The notes beneath the pieces were generated by a model that saw only the letters and a program-made list of their open reading frames with translations, had not been told where the DNA came from and ran no database searches. Shown here one piece after another: positions 13,657 to 26,588 of a DNA stretch of 64,000 bases. Numbering within the stretch: the first letter of the stretch is position 1; each line of letters begins with the position of its first letter. The DNA is from Ricinus communis (lineage: Eukaryota > Streptophyta > Magnoliopsida > Malpighiales > Euphorbiaceae): positions 26,850,802 through 26,914,801 of the forward strand of contig NC_063258.1 of the NCBI RefSeq assembly GCF_019578655.1. The letters run 5' to 3'. Made by a program: the position numbers and the translations under genes.

Positions 13657-13875
13657 TGTTATATACTATATATATATATAGAACCTTGTTAAATGCAAAA
13701 ACACCTCCAAACTCCAAGAATCAAACGTCAACATATGTCCTGAAAGAACAGAGAAAAACGCAGACATTTCCGTTTCACACAATCAAGTTTCAAGACAAAC
13801 CCATTGAATGAATTGATTACATATATATAATATATATATATATATATATAGCATTTGATTGGACAGTGAATAAAA
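13657..13875 (+). promoter_or_regulatory. putative core promoter and 5' leader of transporter copy 2
   Basis: A TATA-rich tract (ctatatatatatatag, about 13665-13681) lies some 200 bp before the ATG at 13876. It is followed by a leader that holds a second TA tract near 13822-13850. A TATATAAA at 13366 is an alternative promoter if the leader is longer or contains an intron. Confidence 0.35.
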
Positions 13876-16800
13876 ATGGAAAGTAATGACAGAGACCGGG
13901 TCATTAGTGGGCGTGCAACAAGTTTTAGCATTTGGAGAAATACGACAATGGAAGCTTTCTCCAAGTCTTCTCATCATGAATATGGTGATGATGAAGAAGC
14001 TCTCAAATGGGCTGCTTTGGAAAAGTTGCCTACTTTTTTACGTATAAGGAGAGGTATACTTGCTGAAGAACAAGGTCAATCTAGAGAGATTGATATTAAC
14101 AGCTTAGGATTGATAGAGAAAAGAAATCTACTAGAGAGGCTAGTGAAAATTGCAGAGGATGATAATGAAGAGTTCTTGTTGAAGCTCAAGGAGCGGATTG
14201 ACAAGTATGTAGGCTAAAGACTAAATATCCTTCTGCAAAGTTATGTTCTTTTTGTGTTTTCTTTAATGGGTTTTATTCTTTTACTATCCTTGTCGCATTG
14301 ACAATACAGAGTTGGACTAGAAATGCCAACGATTGAGGTCCGTTTTGAGCATTTAAATGTTGAAGCAGAAGCATACGTCGGAAGCAGAGCATTACCTACA
14401 ATGTTCAACTTCTACGCTAATATATTTGAGGTATAAAAGAAATTCAGGATCTTGTGTTTCTTTTTATAGTTGTAATTAAATTTAATAACCATGTGTATGC
14501 CTCTTTTTAAAAGGGATTCTTGAATTATCTTCATATTCTTCCAAGTAGAAAGAAACCATTACCAATACTCCGTGATGTTAGTGGAATCATCAAGCCCCGA
14601 AGGTTAGTACAGATAAGAGAACTTATTCAACAGAAAGATGGGTTCTTTAAAGATTTTTTTCTCTCTCATTCAGTATATTCCAAATTTTCAATTGCCACAG
14701 GATGACATTGCTGCTAGGACCCCCAAGTTCAGGCAAGACCACTTTTCTTTTGGCTTTGGCTGGAAAACTTAGTAAAGATCTAAAAGTAAGGACAGAGGAT
14801 TACATGGTGTGGAGTAGTTTCTACAGGATGTTGTTTTGCCTTGCTTTCTCATATGGTTATTTTGTGAAATTTCAGTCTTCAGGAAGAGTTACATATAATG
14901 GACATGAGATGAAAGAGTTTGTGCCACAGAGAACATCAGCTTATATAAGTCAATATGATCTTCATATTGGAGAAATGACTGTTAGAGAAACTCTGGCTTT
15001 CTCTGCAAGATGTCAAGGGGTTGGAGCTCGTTATGGTCTACTACATACTATTTTTTCTCTACACATTCTTGGACTAAGTATACTGGGTTTGAGTGAATAA
15101 CAGAAAAATCTGAAATCGTGCAGAGATATTGGCAGAATTATCAAGAAGGGAGAAAGTAGCCAACATAAAACCGGATCCTGATATCGATATTTTCATGAAG
15201 GTGAGGAAATATCTATGAATATTTGGAGAGACATTTAATATCAGCAAGACTTCAAGGTTCTGGTAGTAAGGCAGGATTACGGTTTTTATCATGAAATCTT
15301 TAATACTTGGAATTTCATGTATAGGCGGCTGCACTAGAAGGGCAAGAGGCCAATTTAATGACAGATTATATACTAAAGGTACCAACTTAAGCCTGTGACT
15401 TTCAGGAAATGTACTTGTGGAAATTAACATTTTGGTATATAAAATGATGCAGATTCTAGGACTGGAAGTTTGTGCTGATACCATGGTGGGAGATGAAATG
15501 ATACGAGGCATATCTGGCGGACAGAAGAAGCGTGTCACAACAGGTAAGAGAACTCATGGCAGTACTAACAACCGTACAGTCCGTTTCATTCTTTGCCTGA
15601 TTGTCTCCAATATATCAAAGTGTCTTCTGGTCCACGCAATGCAGGGGAGATGCTGGTTGGACCTGCAAGAGCACTTTTCATGGATGAGATATCAACCGGA
15701 TTGGACAGTTCAACAACTTCTCAAATTGTTAATTCACTCAAACAATCAATACATATTCTCAATGGAACAGCCATTATCTCTCTTCTCCAACCAGCACCAG
15801 AAACATATGATCTTTTTGATGACATAATTCTTCTCTCGGATGGACAAATTGTGTATCAAGGTCCACGAGAAAATGTGCTCGAGTTCTTCGAACACATGGG
15901 CTTCCGATGTCCTGAGAGGAAAGGAGTTGCTGACTTCTTACAAGAAGTAAAGCTTGTGAAAGTTACCTGTCCTATTTACCTGCTCAAACATATTTAACAT
16001 GTTATTGAACTTCTATTATTGGAATGCAATAGGTAACATCAAGAAAAGATCAGGAGCAGTACTGGACCCGTAAAGAGGAGCCTTATAGCTTTATTTCTGT
16101 GAAGGAATTTGCTGAAGCATTTCAGTCATTTCATATTGGGCGGAAACTGGGTGATGAACTTGCTGCACCATTTGACAAGTCCAAGGCACACCCTGCTGCT
16201 CTAACAACTAAAAGATATGGTGTCAGCAAGAAGGAACTCTTGAAAGCTTGCGTTTCTAGAGAATTTCTTCTCATGAAGAGGAACTCATTTGCCTACATTT
16301 TCAAAATGATTCAAGTGAGTTTTATTCTGCATTCCGTCTTCCTTCCTTCCGACCATTTTATACCATTTTGCATTAGAAAGATCTAAATGAACAGATCGAG
16401 TATTGATCAAATAGGAAGGAACTCGCGAAATTTCAAAATTCTGGGTAATGAAAAACTAGAGTTAATACCTTTCATCATTTGATGATCAATTAACAGTTGT
16501 TAATTATTTTCTTTCATTTTCAGCTTATTATTATGGCTTTCATAACGATGACGATATTTCTGAGGACCGAGATGCATCGAAACACAGTAGAAGATGCTGG
16601 CGTTTACTTTGGCGCCCTCTTCTTTGCGGTCATGACAATCATGTTCAATGGATTATCAGAGCTTGCAATGACTGTCATTAAACTTCCCGTTTTCTACAAG
16701 CAAAGAGACCTTCTCTTTTATCCTTCGTGGGTATATGCTTTGCCCACATGGATTCTCAAGATCCCAATCACGTTTGTAGAAGTTGCCATATGGGTGATCC

Positions 16801-19800
16801 TAACATATTACGTTATGGGATTTGATCCAAACATTGAAAGGTAGGAAGTTAAGAATTTATATTATTTAATTTGTTTGTTTGCTCAAGATTCCGGGTTTTC
16901 TTAATTTTCCTAATGGCAGGTTTTTCAAGCAATACCTGATACTCCTAATGACGAACCAGATGGCTTCTTCACTGTTTCGACTGATAGCAGCATTAGGAAG
17001 AAATTTGATTGTAGCTAACACCATTGCCATATTTTCTTTACTTACCACCCTCGTACTGAGCGGATTCGTCCTATCACGAGGTGAATTAGATTTATCTCAA
17101 TTTTATTTTTCGTTTTTGATGTAGTTTAATTTCAGAGGGTTGTAAATACTTTGTGTTGAATCAGATGATGTGAAGAAATGGTGGATATGGGGTTACTGGT
17201 TGTCCCCAATGATGTATGTACAGAATGGTATTTGTGTGAATGAATTTCTTGGGAACAGTTGGAATCATGTAAGCTTCAATTCTTGAACTCTCAACAAGCA
17301 GAAAATATCAGGGATTTGTAGAATTGACTTGGTCAGGAATACTTACAGTTGTTCTTGCAGCTTCCTCCTAATTCAACAGAGGCATTGGGAGTTAATTTTT
17401 TGAAGTATCGGAGGATTTTCCCCGACGCATATTGGTATTGGATTGCAGTTGGAGCTTTGACAGGATATATCATTCTGTTTAATTTGCTTTTCACTTTGGC
17501 CCTGAAATACTTAAATCGTAAGTATACTAACATATATTTTTAGTTCTAAGACATGGGTCAAACTTTTGATAAGTGAACTTATTGCAGCATTTGAGAAGCC
17601 TCAGGCTATACTTTCGGAAGAGGCCTTTGCTGATAAAAATGTTAACGGAACTGGAGAATTTATCGGACTCTCGAGGAGCAGGAAGAGCTCTTTGGGTAGG
17701 TCACAAGACGCTCCGCTTGTGTTGTTGTTCTTTCCTGCCATTTATCATGCAGTCAATATATTAACCATTGTACAAAATAACACAGAAAGAGGGAATGTTA
17801 GCCAAAGAAATGTATCATCCAGGACTCCTACTGCGAGAGTGAGCAACTTCAGTAATGCCAACCAAGAGAGGAAGCGGGGTATGGTTCTCCCATTTCAACC
17901 CCTTTCCATCACTTTCGATGAGATCAAATATGCTGTAGACATGCCGCAGGTACCTTAAGGCTTGATTTAAGAATCAATGTTATATTTGACAAGAATACTC
18001 AATTTAATACCAAACTTCCAGGAAATGAAATCTCAAGGTATAACTGAGGATCGCCTACAGCTTTTGAAGGGTGTTAGTGGTGCTTTCAGGCCTGGTGTCC
18101 TAACAGCTCTAATGGGTGCTAGTGGTGCTGGCAAGACCACCCTGATGGATGTCCTGGCAGGAAGAAAAACCGGCGGTTACATTGAGGGAAACATCACGAT
18201 ATCTGGATACCCAAAGAAGCAAGAAACTTTCGCTCGTATTTCTGGATACTGTGAGCAAACTGACATACACTCCCCACATGTTACAATCTATGAATCACTG
18301 CTATATTCTGCATGGCTTCGGCTTCCTACTGAGGTTAATTCTGATACAAGAAAGGTACATTAGAGAAAATTTTAATGAATCCAAATAGCAAAAATCAAAT
18401 AAAAGCTACTAGAGAAGAAAGCTTGTCCGTCTGTTTATGCATCAGGTTGTTGACGAGTACTTTAATAGTGGCTTTCAGATGTTCATCGAGGAAGTTATGG
18501 AGCTTGTCGAGCTGAACTCTTTAAGAGAAGCACTTGTGGGATTGCCTGGTGTAAATGGTCTTTCAATTGAGCAGCGTAAGAGGCTGACAATCGCAGTTGA
18601 GCTTGTTGCTAACCCTTCTATAATTTTCATGGATGAGCCAACCTCTGGTCTTGATGCTAGAGCAGCAGCCATAGTTATGAGAACAGTGAGAAATACTGTG
18701 GACACTGGACGAACTGTGGTGTGCACAATACACCAACCAAGCATTGACATTTTTGATGCTTTTGACGAGGTCAGAGATACTTTTCTTGGTTAAAGAAGTA
18801 AGGATCTGTTTTGATTGTCTTCTGTATAAGTTTCTAACTACTTCAGTACCAAACTACAGTTATTTCTGCTAAAAAGAGGAGGCCAAGAAATTTATGTGGG
18901 GCCAGTTGGCCGCCATGCCTACCATCTAATCAGATATTTTGAGGTAAGGAAGCGATAAATGCATGGTACAAGAGTTGCTCCAATCTTCCTCGTTTTCTCT
19001 AACAGTAAGAACTTCCAATTTCTTGCAGGAGATTGAGGGAGTTCCTAAGATAAAGGATGGTTATAACCCTGCAACTTGGATGTTGGAAGTTACTACAGCA
19101 GCACAAGAAGCAGCACTTGGGATTGATTTCAATGATATATACAAAAACTCAGAACTACATAGGTTGGTTAAAGATTCTTAAAAAATCAATTTAGGTTGGA
19201 GGGATTTAACATCTCCAACATTTATGCAACTATTGACATTGCATATCTTGAACAATTCAGGAGAAACAAAGCATTGATCAAGGAACTAAGCAGATCTCCA
19301 CCAGGTTCAAAAGACCTGTACTTCCCAACTCAATATTCTCAGCCCTTCTTAACCCAATGTATGACTTGCCTATGGAAGCAGCATTTGTCATATTGGCGAA
19401 ACCCAACATACTCCGCAGTGAGACTTTTATTCACAACATTCATAGCTTTAATGATGGGAACAATTTTCTGGAATTTGGGCCCTAAAAGGTACTGATAATT
19501 GTCAGCAATGCTTATAAGTAAAGGCTATCACCATCCCCCTCTTGATCTCTAACTTAATTGAAATGTTTTTTATTTTCAGAAGTAGGCAACAAGATATTTA
19601 TAATGCAATGGGTTCCATGTATGCTGCCGTGCTATTCTTAGGATTTCTGAATGCTTCATCGGTTCAGCCGGTTGTGGCCATTGAACGAACAGTATTTTAT
19701 AGAGAAAGAGCAGCTGGAATGTATTCAGCGTTGCCATATGCCTTTGGACAAGTAAATTTATCGCCTTGTTCTGTACCTCTCTTCCTTTTTCCTTGATTCC

Positions 19801-20455
19801 AGAGAAATTCCATTGCTATACAGCTTCTCACAATATCATTCCTTTGGCTATGCAGGTTGTGATTGAACTTCCATACATTTTAGTTCAGACTATAATATAT
19901 GGAGTTATAGTATATGCAATGATAGGGTTTGAATGGACGTCAAGCAAGTTCTTCTGGTATCTTTTCTTCATGTACTTCACCTTCTTATACTTCACTTTCT
20001 ATGGGATGATGACTGTTGCCGTCACGCCCAACCATAACATTGCTGCTATAGTTGCGACTGCCTTCTATGCAATATGGAACCTTTTCTCAGGATTTGTTGT
20101 TCCTCGAACGGTAAGTTCTTAACGTTCTCTATTTCCTTTCAATTTAATATCAAGAAAGATAATGTCTTAAAGGTACTAAACTCGCATGTGATGACAGAGG
20201 ATTCCTGTATGGTGGAGATGGAACTACTGGGCTTGCCCAGTTGCCTGGACATTGTATGGATTGGTTGCTTCACAGTATGGAGACGTAAATGAACAATTGG
20301 ACAGTGGTGAAACTGTGGAAAATTTCGTCAGGAATTATTTCGGGTTTCAACATGCATACGTTGGAATTGTTGCAGTTGTTCTTGTTGGCATCTGTGTGCT
20401 CTTCGGATTCATCTTTGCCTTCTCTATCAAAGCATTTAACTTCCAGAAAAGATAA
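13876..20455 (+). CDS. ABCG/PDR full-size transporter, copy 2 (intact)
   Basis: This is a plasma-membrane ABC exporter of the plant PDR group, 1451 aa. Exons: 13876-14204, 14310-14430, 14514-14602, 14701-14785, 14876-15035, 15124-15200, 15325-15378, 15453-15543, 15645-15946, 16033-16314, 16524-16840, 16920-17080, 17165-17268, 17361-17517, 17588-17695, 17786-17949, 18022-18354, 18479-18769, 18860-18943, 19029-19162, 19261-19488, 19580-19751, 19856-20110, 20198-20455. All junctions are GT-AG and in phase. The order is NBD1-TMD1-NBD2-TMD2. NBD1 has Walker A GPPSSGKT (186-193), signature ISGGQ (325-329) and Walker B D349/E350, with Q in place of the H-loop His (LLQPAPE). NBD2 has Walker A GASGAGKT (899-906), signature-like GLSIEQ, Walker B D1030/E1031 and H1063. 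This asymmetry is normal for the family. It resembles PDR1/ABCG39-type proteins; the substrate is unknown. Intron 17696-17785 is 90 bp without a stop and could be retained. Confidence 0.95.
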
Positions 20456-23400
20456 GGATATTTGCATATATAAATACAAAAGCTATTCTGATGAAGATTT
20501 CTAACTTTCTTTTCAAGCTCCAACCACTGATACGGGTTCGGTAGACAGACAAAAAGGCAAATTCTATAATGCATTATTCTTCAGACAGTGTAGCGAGATA
20601 GTAAGTGCACATGGGAAGTTGGATAAAGATCCAAGTTGGAGTTCCTTCCTGACGGTTGTAAAAAAAAAAAAAAAAGTACAAGATAGGGTACCATCCGATT
20701 GAGCCTAACAAAAGGAAATGTTTAATTCACCCACAAAAAAAAGAAAACACTATGCTTTTATTCAATTTGCACTTATAATTTTACCTTAGAAAATAGTCTA
20801 TTGTAATTATATACTTTAGTTATTTGTGCCAATTATAATCGCCCCAATTTGTTTAATGCTGAAAAAAGAAAAAGAGAACTGAAATGACTATTGTAGAAGA
20901 CAATTAAATTATTGAGATTACGATGCTAAATTTAGTATATGAATTTTTAAATGTTACAATTGAGTAATTCAATTTACCAATTTTCTGGGTCTAACTTTTG
21001 TAAATGGTACAGATTACAATCTGGATTTGGCTGAGGTATAATGTTCCATTGATGTTCTTTTCTTCTTCTTTTTCTTTTCAAAGACGAAAAGAAATAGTGT
21101 AGATTACAACCTGCTAGAAAATAGTTTATACAACTGTAATTCAGTTAATTAGAGATCTCACATGTACGATTTGTATTGGTCAGTAGCAAGTATGGCTAGC
21201 TTACGTTGCTTAAAGACAGCAATTAAGAGTATCAGTGGGTTTAATATATTTAACTAACTCAACTGTTTTCTCTGTTAAGCTTTCTTAAACTTATACTTAG
21301 ATTCACAAATGCTCAAATTCAGGTCTAATTCCATTGATCTAAAGCAGTTTGTCTTGACTTTAACAATTTAAATTTGGTGATTATGCTTATGCATTTAGAA
21401 ATAACTTAAAACGAAAATTGACAAACTAAAGTACATTTGTCCAACCTAAAAGGCCAGGCTCTGTTTTTCCGCAACTATTTTCTAAATTTATGATGTAACT
21501 ATTTTTCAGTTATTTTGTAATTTTTTATAGTTATGTTATAATTAAAAAAAAAAAAACAAACTCCTAATTTAAAAAAAAAAAGTTAAAAAAACTATATTTT
21601 TAATATTTTAATATAATAAAATAAAAATAAATAAAAGATATTGTAAATTTGATAAGAAAATTAAAAAGTTGATATTTTTGATAAAACTGTATCTTTGTTT
21701 TTTTTTTTAAAAAAGGAAAAAATTAGATGATAATTATTGATTGATATATAGATTTAACCACCGTTCTCATTTTAACAGGGCAAAGTCCAACATGGCGTCT
21801 AGTTGCAAGGTGTTTTTATATTTTAGGCCCCTTCTAATTATTGTTATTCCCCATCCTTTAATGCTAGGGATTGACATAGAATTAAAATTTTTAGGACCAA
21901 GTCCATTATCAAAATCTGTGTCAAAATTAGTTAGTAATTTGTCAAATTTAATTCAAACTCTCATTTAAGGTGTAAATAATTACCTATATATTATATGGTC
22001 ATTATTATTTTTTATGATTATATTTTAATAAATTTTTTAATATTAATATTAATTTATAATATTTTAAAAATAATAACAAACTGATCATTTTTAATTATTT
22101 TTTAATTCTTTAAAAATTTTAAAATTATATTGGTGCAATAGTATAAAAACTATTTTAAAAAGATATTATTAATTAATATTAAAATATAATTAACGTATTA
22201 TTTTTTAATATTAAATTCAGTGTTTAATTAGAAATATAACTTATTAATCAATAATTTAATAAAAATATAAAAGTACATATAAGTTTGACTATCATGTATC
22301 ATGAATAAGAACAAATGTCAAAAAAAATATTATATGTATCAAAAATCAAATACACATATGAAAAAATCATAGTTCTCAGAAAATAATATATGTAAATTTT
22401 ATAAATCAAGAAATTAGAAATTAGAAAATTGGATTTGCAAAATTAGAATGAGGATTTGGGGACCACCAAGCTAGCTGTGGAAAGTATAACGACTAAAGTG
22501 CTGATTTGCCCTCTGAATTTGGTGTGAATGGACAATTTGGCTCAGATTTTAAGTTTTTGGCTTATATATCCTGTAACTTGCTAAAGTGGCTAACTTAACC
22601 TAATTAAGAGCACACTTTTGTTTTTTCAATATTAAAAAATCAATTTTTTTTTTATTTTTCTACATTTATATTTTACAAACTCTCTTATTCTTAAAATTAC
22701 CACCTTTACAATTTTGTTAGCTTTCAATTTTAATCCTTCAAAACTTTAAATTTCTACAAATTTTATTATTTTGTGAACATATTCATTTAAAATGACATTT
22801 CAATATAATCACATAAATTATTTTTAAAAATAGTAGTAAAAATATTAAAGAATCTATAATTAAAATTTTATAAAACTAAAGATTATAACTAAAAAGCCAA
22901 CATTTTATATAGATTTTGTTATTGATGAATATATTATTTATTTTGTATGAAAAAAATATTTATTTAAAACATCTTATATATGAAGTAAGCTTATAAGCTT
23001 ATAAGTTATAATTAATGAATTTTTGTTATATATTTGATGAATCTCAAGTAATACATTGATAAACCTGTTGCTAGTAGATAATAAACATGTTGATTAACTT
23101 ACGAATAATAAATCTATACTATAAAACTGTATTATAAATTTAATAAACCTATTGTTTGTAGATAATAAATCCATTAATTATTAACTCATGAATACTGAAT
23201 TATTTGTATGTATATATGGCATATTCATTACGTAATATATTTGTGTGATAGTTGATCTTTATAACATATGCTCTATAATTGATTGTGAGTTCGTAGTGCA
23301 TTTGCTTATACTATCGTTCAATTGATATACTTGCGAGTACTAAATTTGAGACATGACAACTCATTTTAGGAGAATTTTTCTTTCAATCTACTCTACATGC

Positions 23401-23870
23401 AACACATGCATTTTGACATTATGAAGTAATAATAAATACAATAATAAATAAAATGATCATTGTATAATTAATTATATAATAATTAGTTAAATAATTATTT
23501 TTTAAATCGTACCATGGCTTTAGTGGAGTAGTGATCCCGTATATTATTTGCAAAAGCCAAGGCCTAAGTTACAAATTTGATCCGGCGTCTTTTTCTTTTA
23601 ATTCCTAACAGAATTTTAAAAAAAATAGGCTCAAATAAACCCTTTTATTATTAAGGGGTTAAATGTCCGTTGATTTTAAATGACATAGAAATGTAGTTTT
23701 TAATTAAATGATTAAAATTATATTATATTAAAAATTAAAGTATTAAAATAACTAAATAATTAAAATTTATAAATATATTTAGAACTTGCCATAATATAAA
23801 GAAATGCATGTGACACATGAGATCCATTTTTTAGAACCTATTGAATATAATATTTAACATTTTTATAAAA
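20456..23870. other. spacer downstream of transporter copy 2
   Basis: The 3' flank is followed by AT-rich DNA. A degenerate repeat of 'taataaacctgttg..tagataataaa' type occurs near 22980-23200 and recalls the array at 6685-10140. The segment at 21770-21960 is less AT-rich but has no recognisable coding domain. No gene is called. Confidence 0.5.
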
Positions 23871-23875
23871 CATAA

Positions 23876-25320
23876 TGAATGGGTTGTCGAACCCCTTCAA
23901 AATAAATTACTGATTTTCCTAAACTAACTTGTAGAAATAGTAAAACCAGGTCGAATCCCAAAGGAACCAATATGAATAGCTTCTCAAAGTAAAATAAAAA
24001 AGGGTTTTGAATGTTTGAATCAAAATTATAAATAAGCAGAAAATGATGAAGGCTGAATATTAAAGTAAATAAAATTATTCTTAACAATCCAATTCAAGAG
24101 TGCTAATTTCATCAAATTGTAATCATGATCATAGGCTAAAATATCAATTCTTCTATTCGAGTACTTAGTCTACTTATTCGAAAAAGCCGCAACAAGTGTA
24201 ATTCTCCTAATATAATTGACTCGAACCCAACATCCAAATCAAAACTTACCATTAGTCAACTGGGCACGATAGCATGCCATATCAACTTAATGATAGCATT
24301 AAGAATAATGAGAATGACTAAACCAACATTAATTTAATTGAGATAACTGCAATTGAAATAATCTTGTTCCTTTATTTCCCTAGAGCCTATCATGCAAGCT
24401 ATGTAATTCGAATAAGCCGTAATCACACACACATGAGCCAGCTCCTTGTTATTTATGTCAATCGTTCATGACAATTACGGATCACAAACTCAAAGTTTAG
24501 CAATAGAAAAATCAATATCAAAGTTGAGTCGTCAGTTCAATCAATATCAATAATTCATAAATAATAAAAACAAGAAATAAAGAATGCTTGAATTAAAAAA
24601 GAATTCTGTTAAGCACAAAGCCTCACAAAATCACAATTGGAATTTATTCACTCTTGAATTAGAAACTAAAAACTTAGCCACTCATGGCGGAATAAGAATT
24701 TACAAGAATTGTAGAGAATAGAAGAAGAATAAGAATATGAATTATTAAAAGTACTTCCAACCGTCCTTATATAGGAAGTAAAAGTCTAAACACTAATAGT
24801 AGAATCCTTATAAAAAAAAAAAATAAGCTTCCTATTTAATTTTATCCCTATAAGGAAGGATAAGATTATGAGTGATCTAAATAAATTAAAACCCTAAATA
24901 CATAGAAGAAAGTTCTATTAATCTAACACTTCCAAAAATAAAGGAAATTTCTAGGGATAGGTCCACCATAAATTAATCTCTGAAAATCTTGAAGCTCTCT
25001 TTCGCATCTTTTAGCAGCTCATGGGACGCAAGGCGTGGTCACGCCTTGTTGACAGTAGTCTTCTGCACAGATTTCTGTGGAGCTCATGGCTGTAAGGCGT
25101 GGTCACGCCTTGTCGACAGTGCAGATTTCTGCACCTCCTCCGAAAGACTTGGCTTTTGACAAATGATGACTTAAAACATGTCTTTAGGCTGGATTTTGCT
25201 CCACCCTTGATATTTCATCACCTAATTCAGAATAAACAGAATTTCCATAATTAAGTACATTATTCAACCAAATCGCGAGGAAATTAAACACAATAAATAT
25301 AACTATTTTGTGACCTATCA
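23876..25320. mobile_element. solo-LTR-like retroelement with 5-bp target duplication
   Basis: The 1,445-bp block runs from TGAATGGGTTGTCG to GTGACCTATCA (TG...CA) and is flanked by the direct repeat cataa at 23871-23875 and 25321-25325. It contains the 'ccaggtcgaatccc' phrase seen in plant LTR elements, a possible TATA near 24768 (cttatatagg), and a tandem hairpin unit at 25016-25111. No coding domain was seen. I infer a solo LTR; the element strand is not determined. Confidence 0.72.
25016..25111. repeat. tandem unit with a perfect 8-bp stem
   Basis: Two units 65 bp apart begin 'agctcatgg' at 25016 and 25081. Each contains aaggcgtg-gt-cacgcctt (25030-25047 and 25094-25111), a perfect 8-bp inverted repeat around a 2-bp centre. 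The GC content is far above that of the rest of the element. Confidence 0.75.
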
Positions 25321-25325
25321 CATAA

Positions 25326-26588
25326 ATATTTTGAATAATGTATTATTCTTTTCCTAAAACCTAACCACTATTCCCACATCATATCTTTTTAGTCTCTTCA
25401 ATTTCTTTTTTATTCCTTCATGAGTGATATAATTTGTTTCAAATAATTCTTTTTAATATTTTTATACTATTTATGAAATTTTTTATTAATTATTCATCAA
25501 TGAATCAACTATATTCTATTGTACTCTCTTGAGTAATTATTAACAAGTGTGCTTGATCGCAATTCTATTATAGAATTATTGGTTAATCAATACTAATTAT
25601 TTATACGACTGTTATTATTATTTTAAATAATTAAATTGACAAATACAATTTAATAAATTTTTTATTATTTAATATTAATTCATAATATTTTAAAATAATA
25701 ATAATAAACTACTATTTTTAAATATTATTAAACTTTAGTGTAATAATATAAAAATTAGTTTAAAAATTTTTATTAACTAATTTTAATATTATATAAATTA
25801 ATACTATCGATATAATTGATATTAATATTTTTTTAGAATTAGAATTTATTATATAATTAAAATAATTAATTCATTATTGGATATAATATAAAAATATATA
25901 TAATTTAAAATATTATTTTTAGAATTAAAATTATTATCTAATTAAAAATTAATTTATTATTTAATATAACATTAATATATAACTAATATATTATTTTCTA
26001 AAATAAAATTGGTACCATTAAAAGATTAGAAAATCATTCAATAGTCAATTTAATATTAAAATATAATTAATATGTTATTTTTTAAAATTAGAATAAGTAT
26101 TTAATAAAGAATATAACTTATTTAATTATAAAATGACACATTTAGCATATATTCATATTTAAAGCACATATATCAAAAAAAATTAAATCTTAAAAGTTTA
26201 TATATATATTTTCTTCCATCAATATATATATATATTTTCTTCCATCAATAAAAATTTTCATTATATAACATCATCTATTATTACAGTTCACAATCAATAC
26301 AACAATGTCATGTGCTCAGGACCATAGACAAATAGTACAGGTTCCACTATACTTGGTGCTCCACCTATATTTCACTTGATGCTCCAATTGATCCACTTGG
26401 TCCACCTGCTGCTCCACTTGATCAGCATCACCTTCTATATACGATAATCACCTCATGAGGGTTAACTGGAAGGAACAGTTTTACTTTCTTGCTATCTATA
26501 TAGATCATGGCTCCAGGCAAACTCCAGGAATTACCCAACTCATGCATCCTGTTATAATAAAACCATAACAAAGCAGTAGGTCGTAAAA
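25326..26588. other. spacer and 5' region of transporter copy 3
   Basis: The sequence is AT-rich to 26280 and includes a direct duplication ending 'attttcttccatcaa' (26199-26222 and 26223-26248). From 26340 to 26450 a short imperfect repeat of 'gctccacttgat' type appears. A TATA-like ctatatag near 26495-26502 lies about 90 bp before the ATG at 26589 and is the likely core promoter. No gene was seen. Confidence 0.45.

Noticed and set aside
23940..23965. GGTCGAATCC-like sequence resembling a tRNA T-arm
   Set aside because: No matching acceptor, D or anticodon arms nearby; it is part of the LTR-like element.
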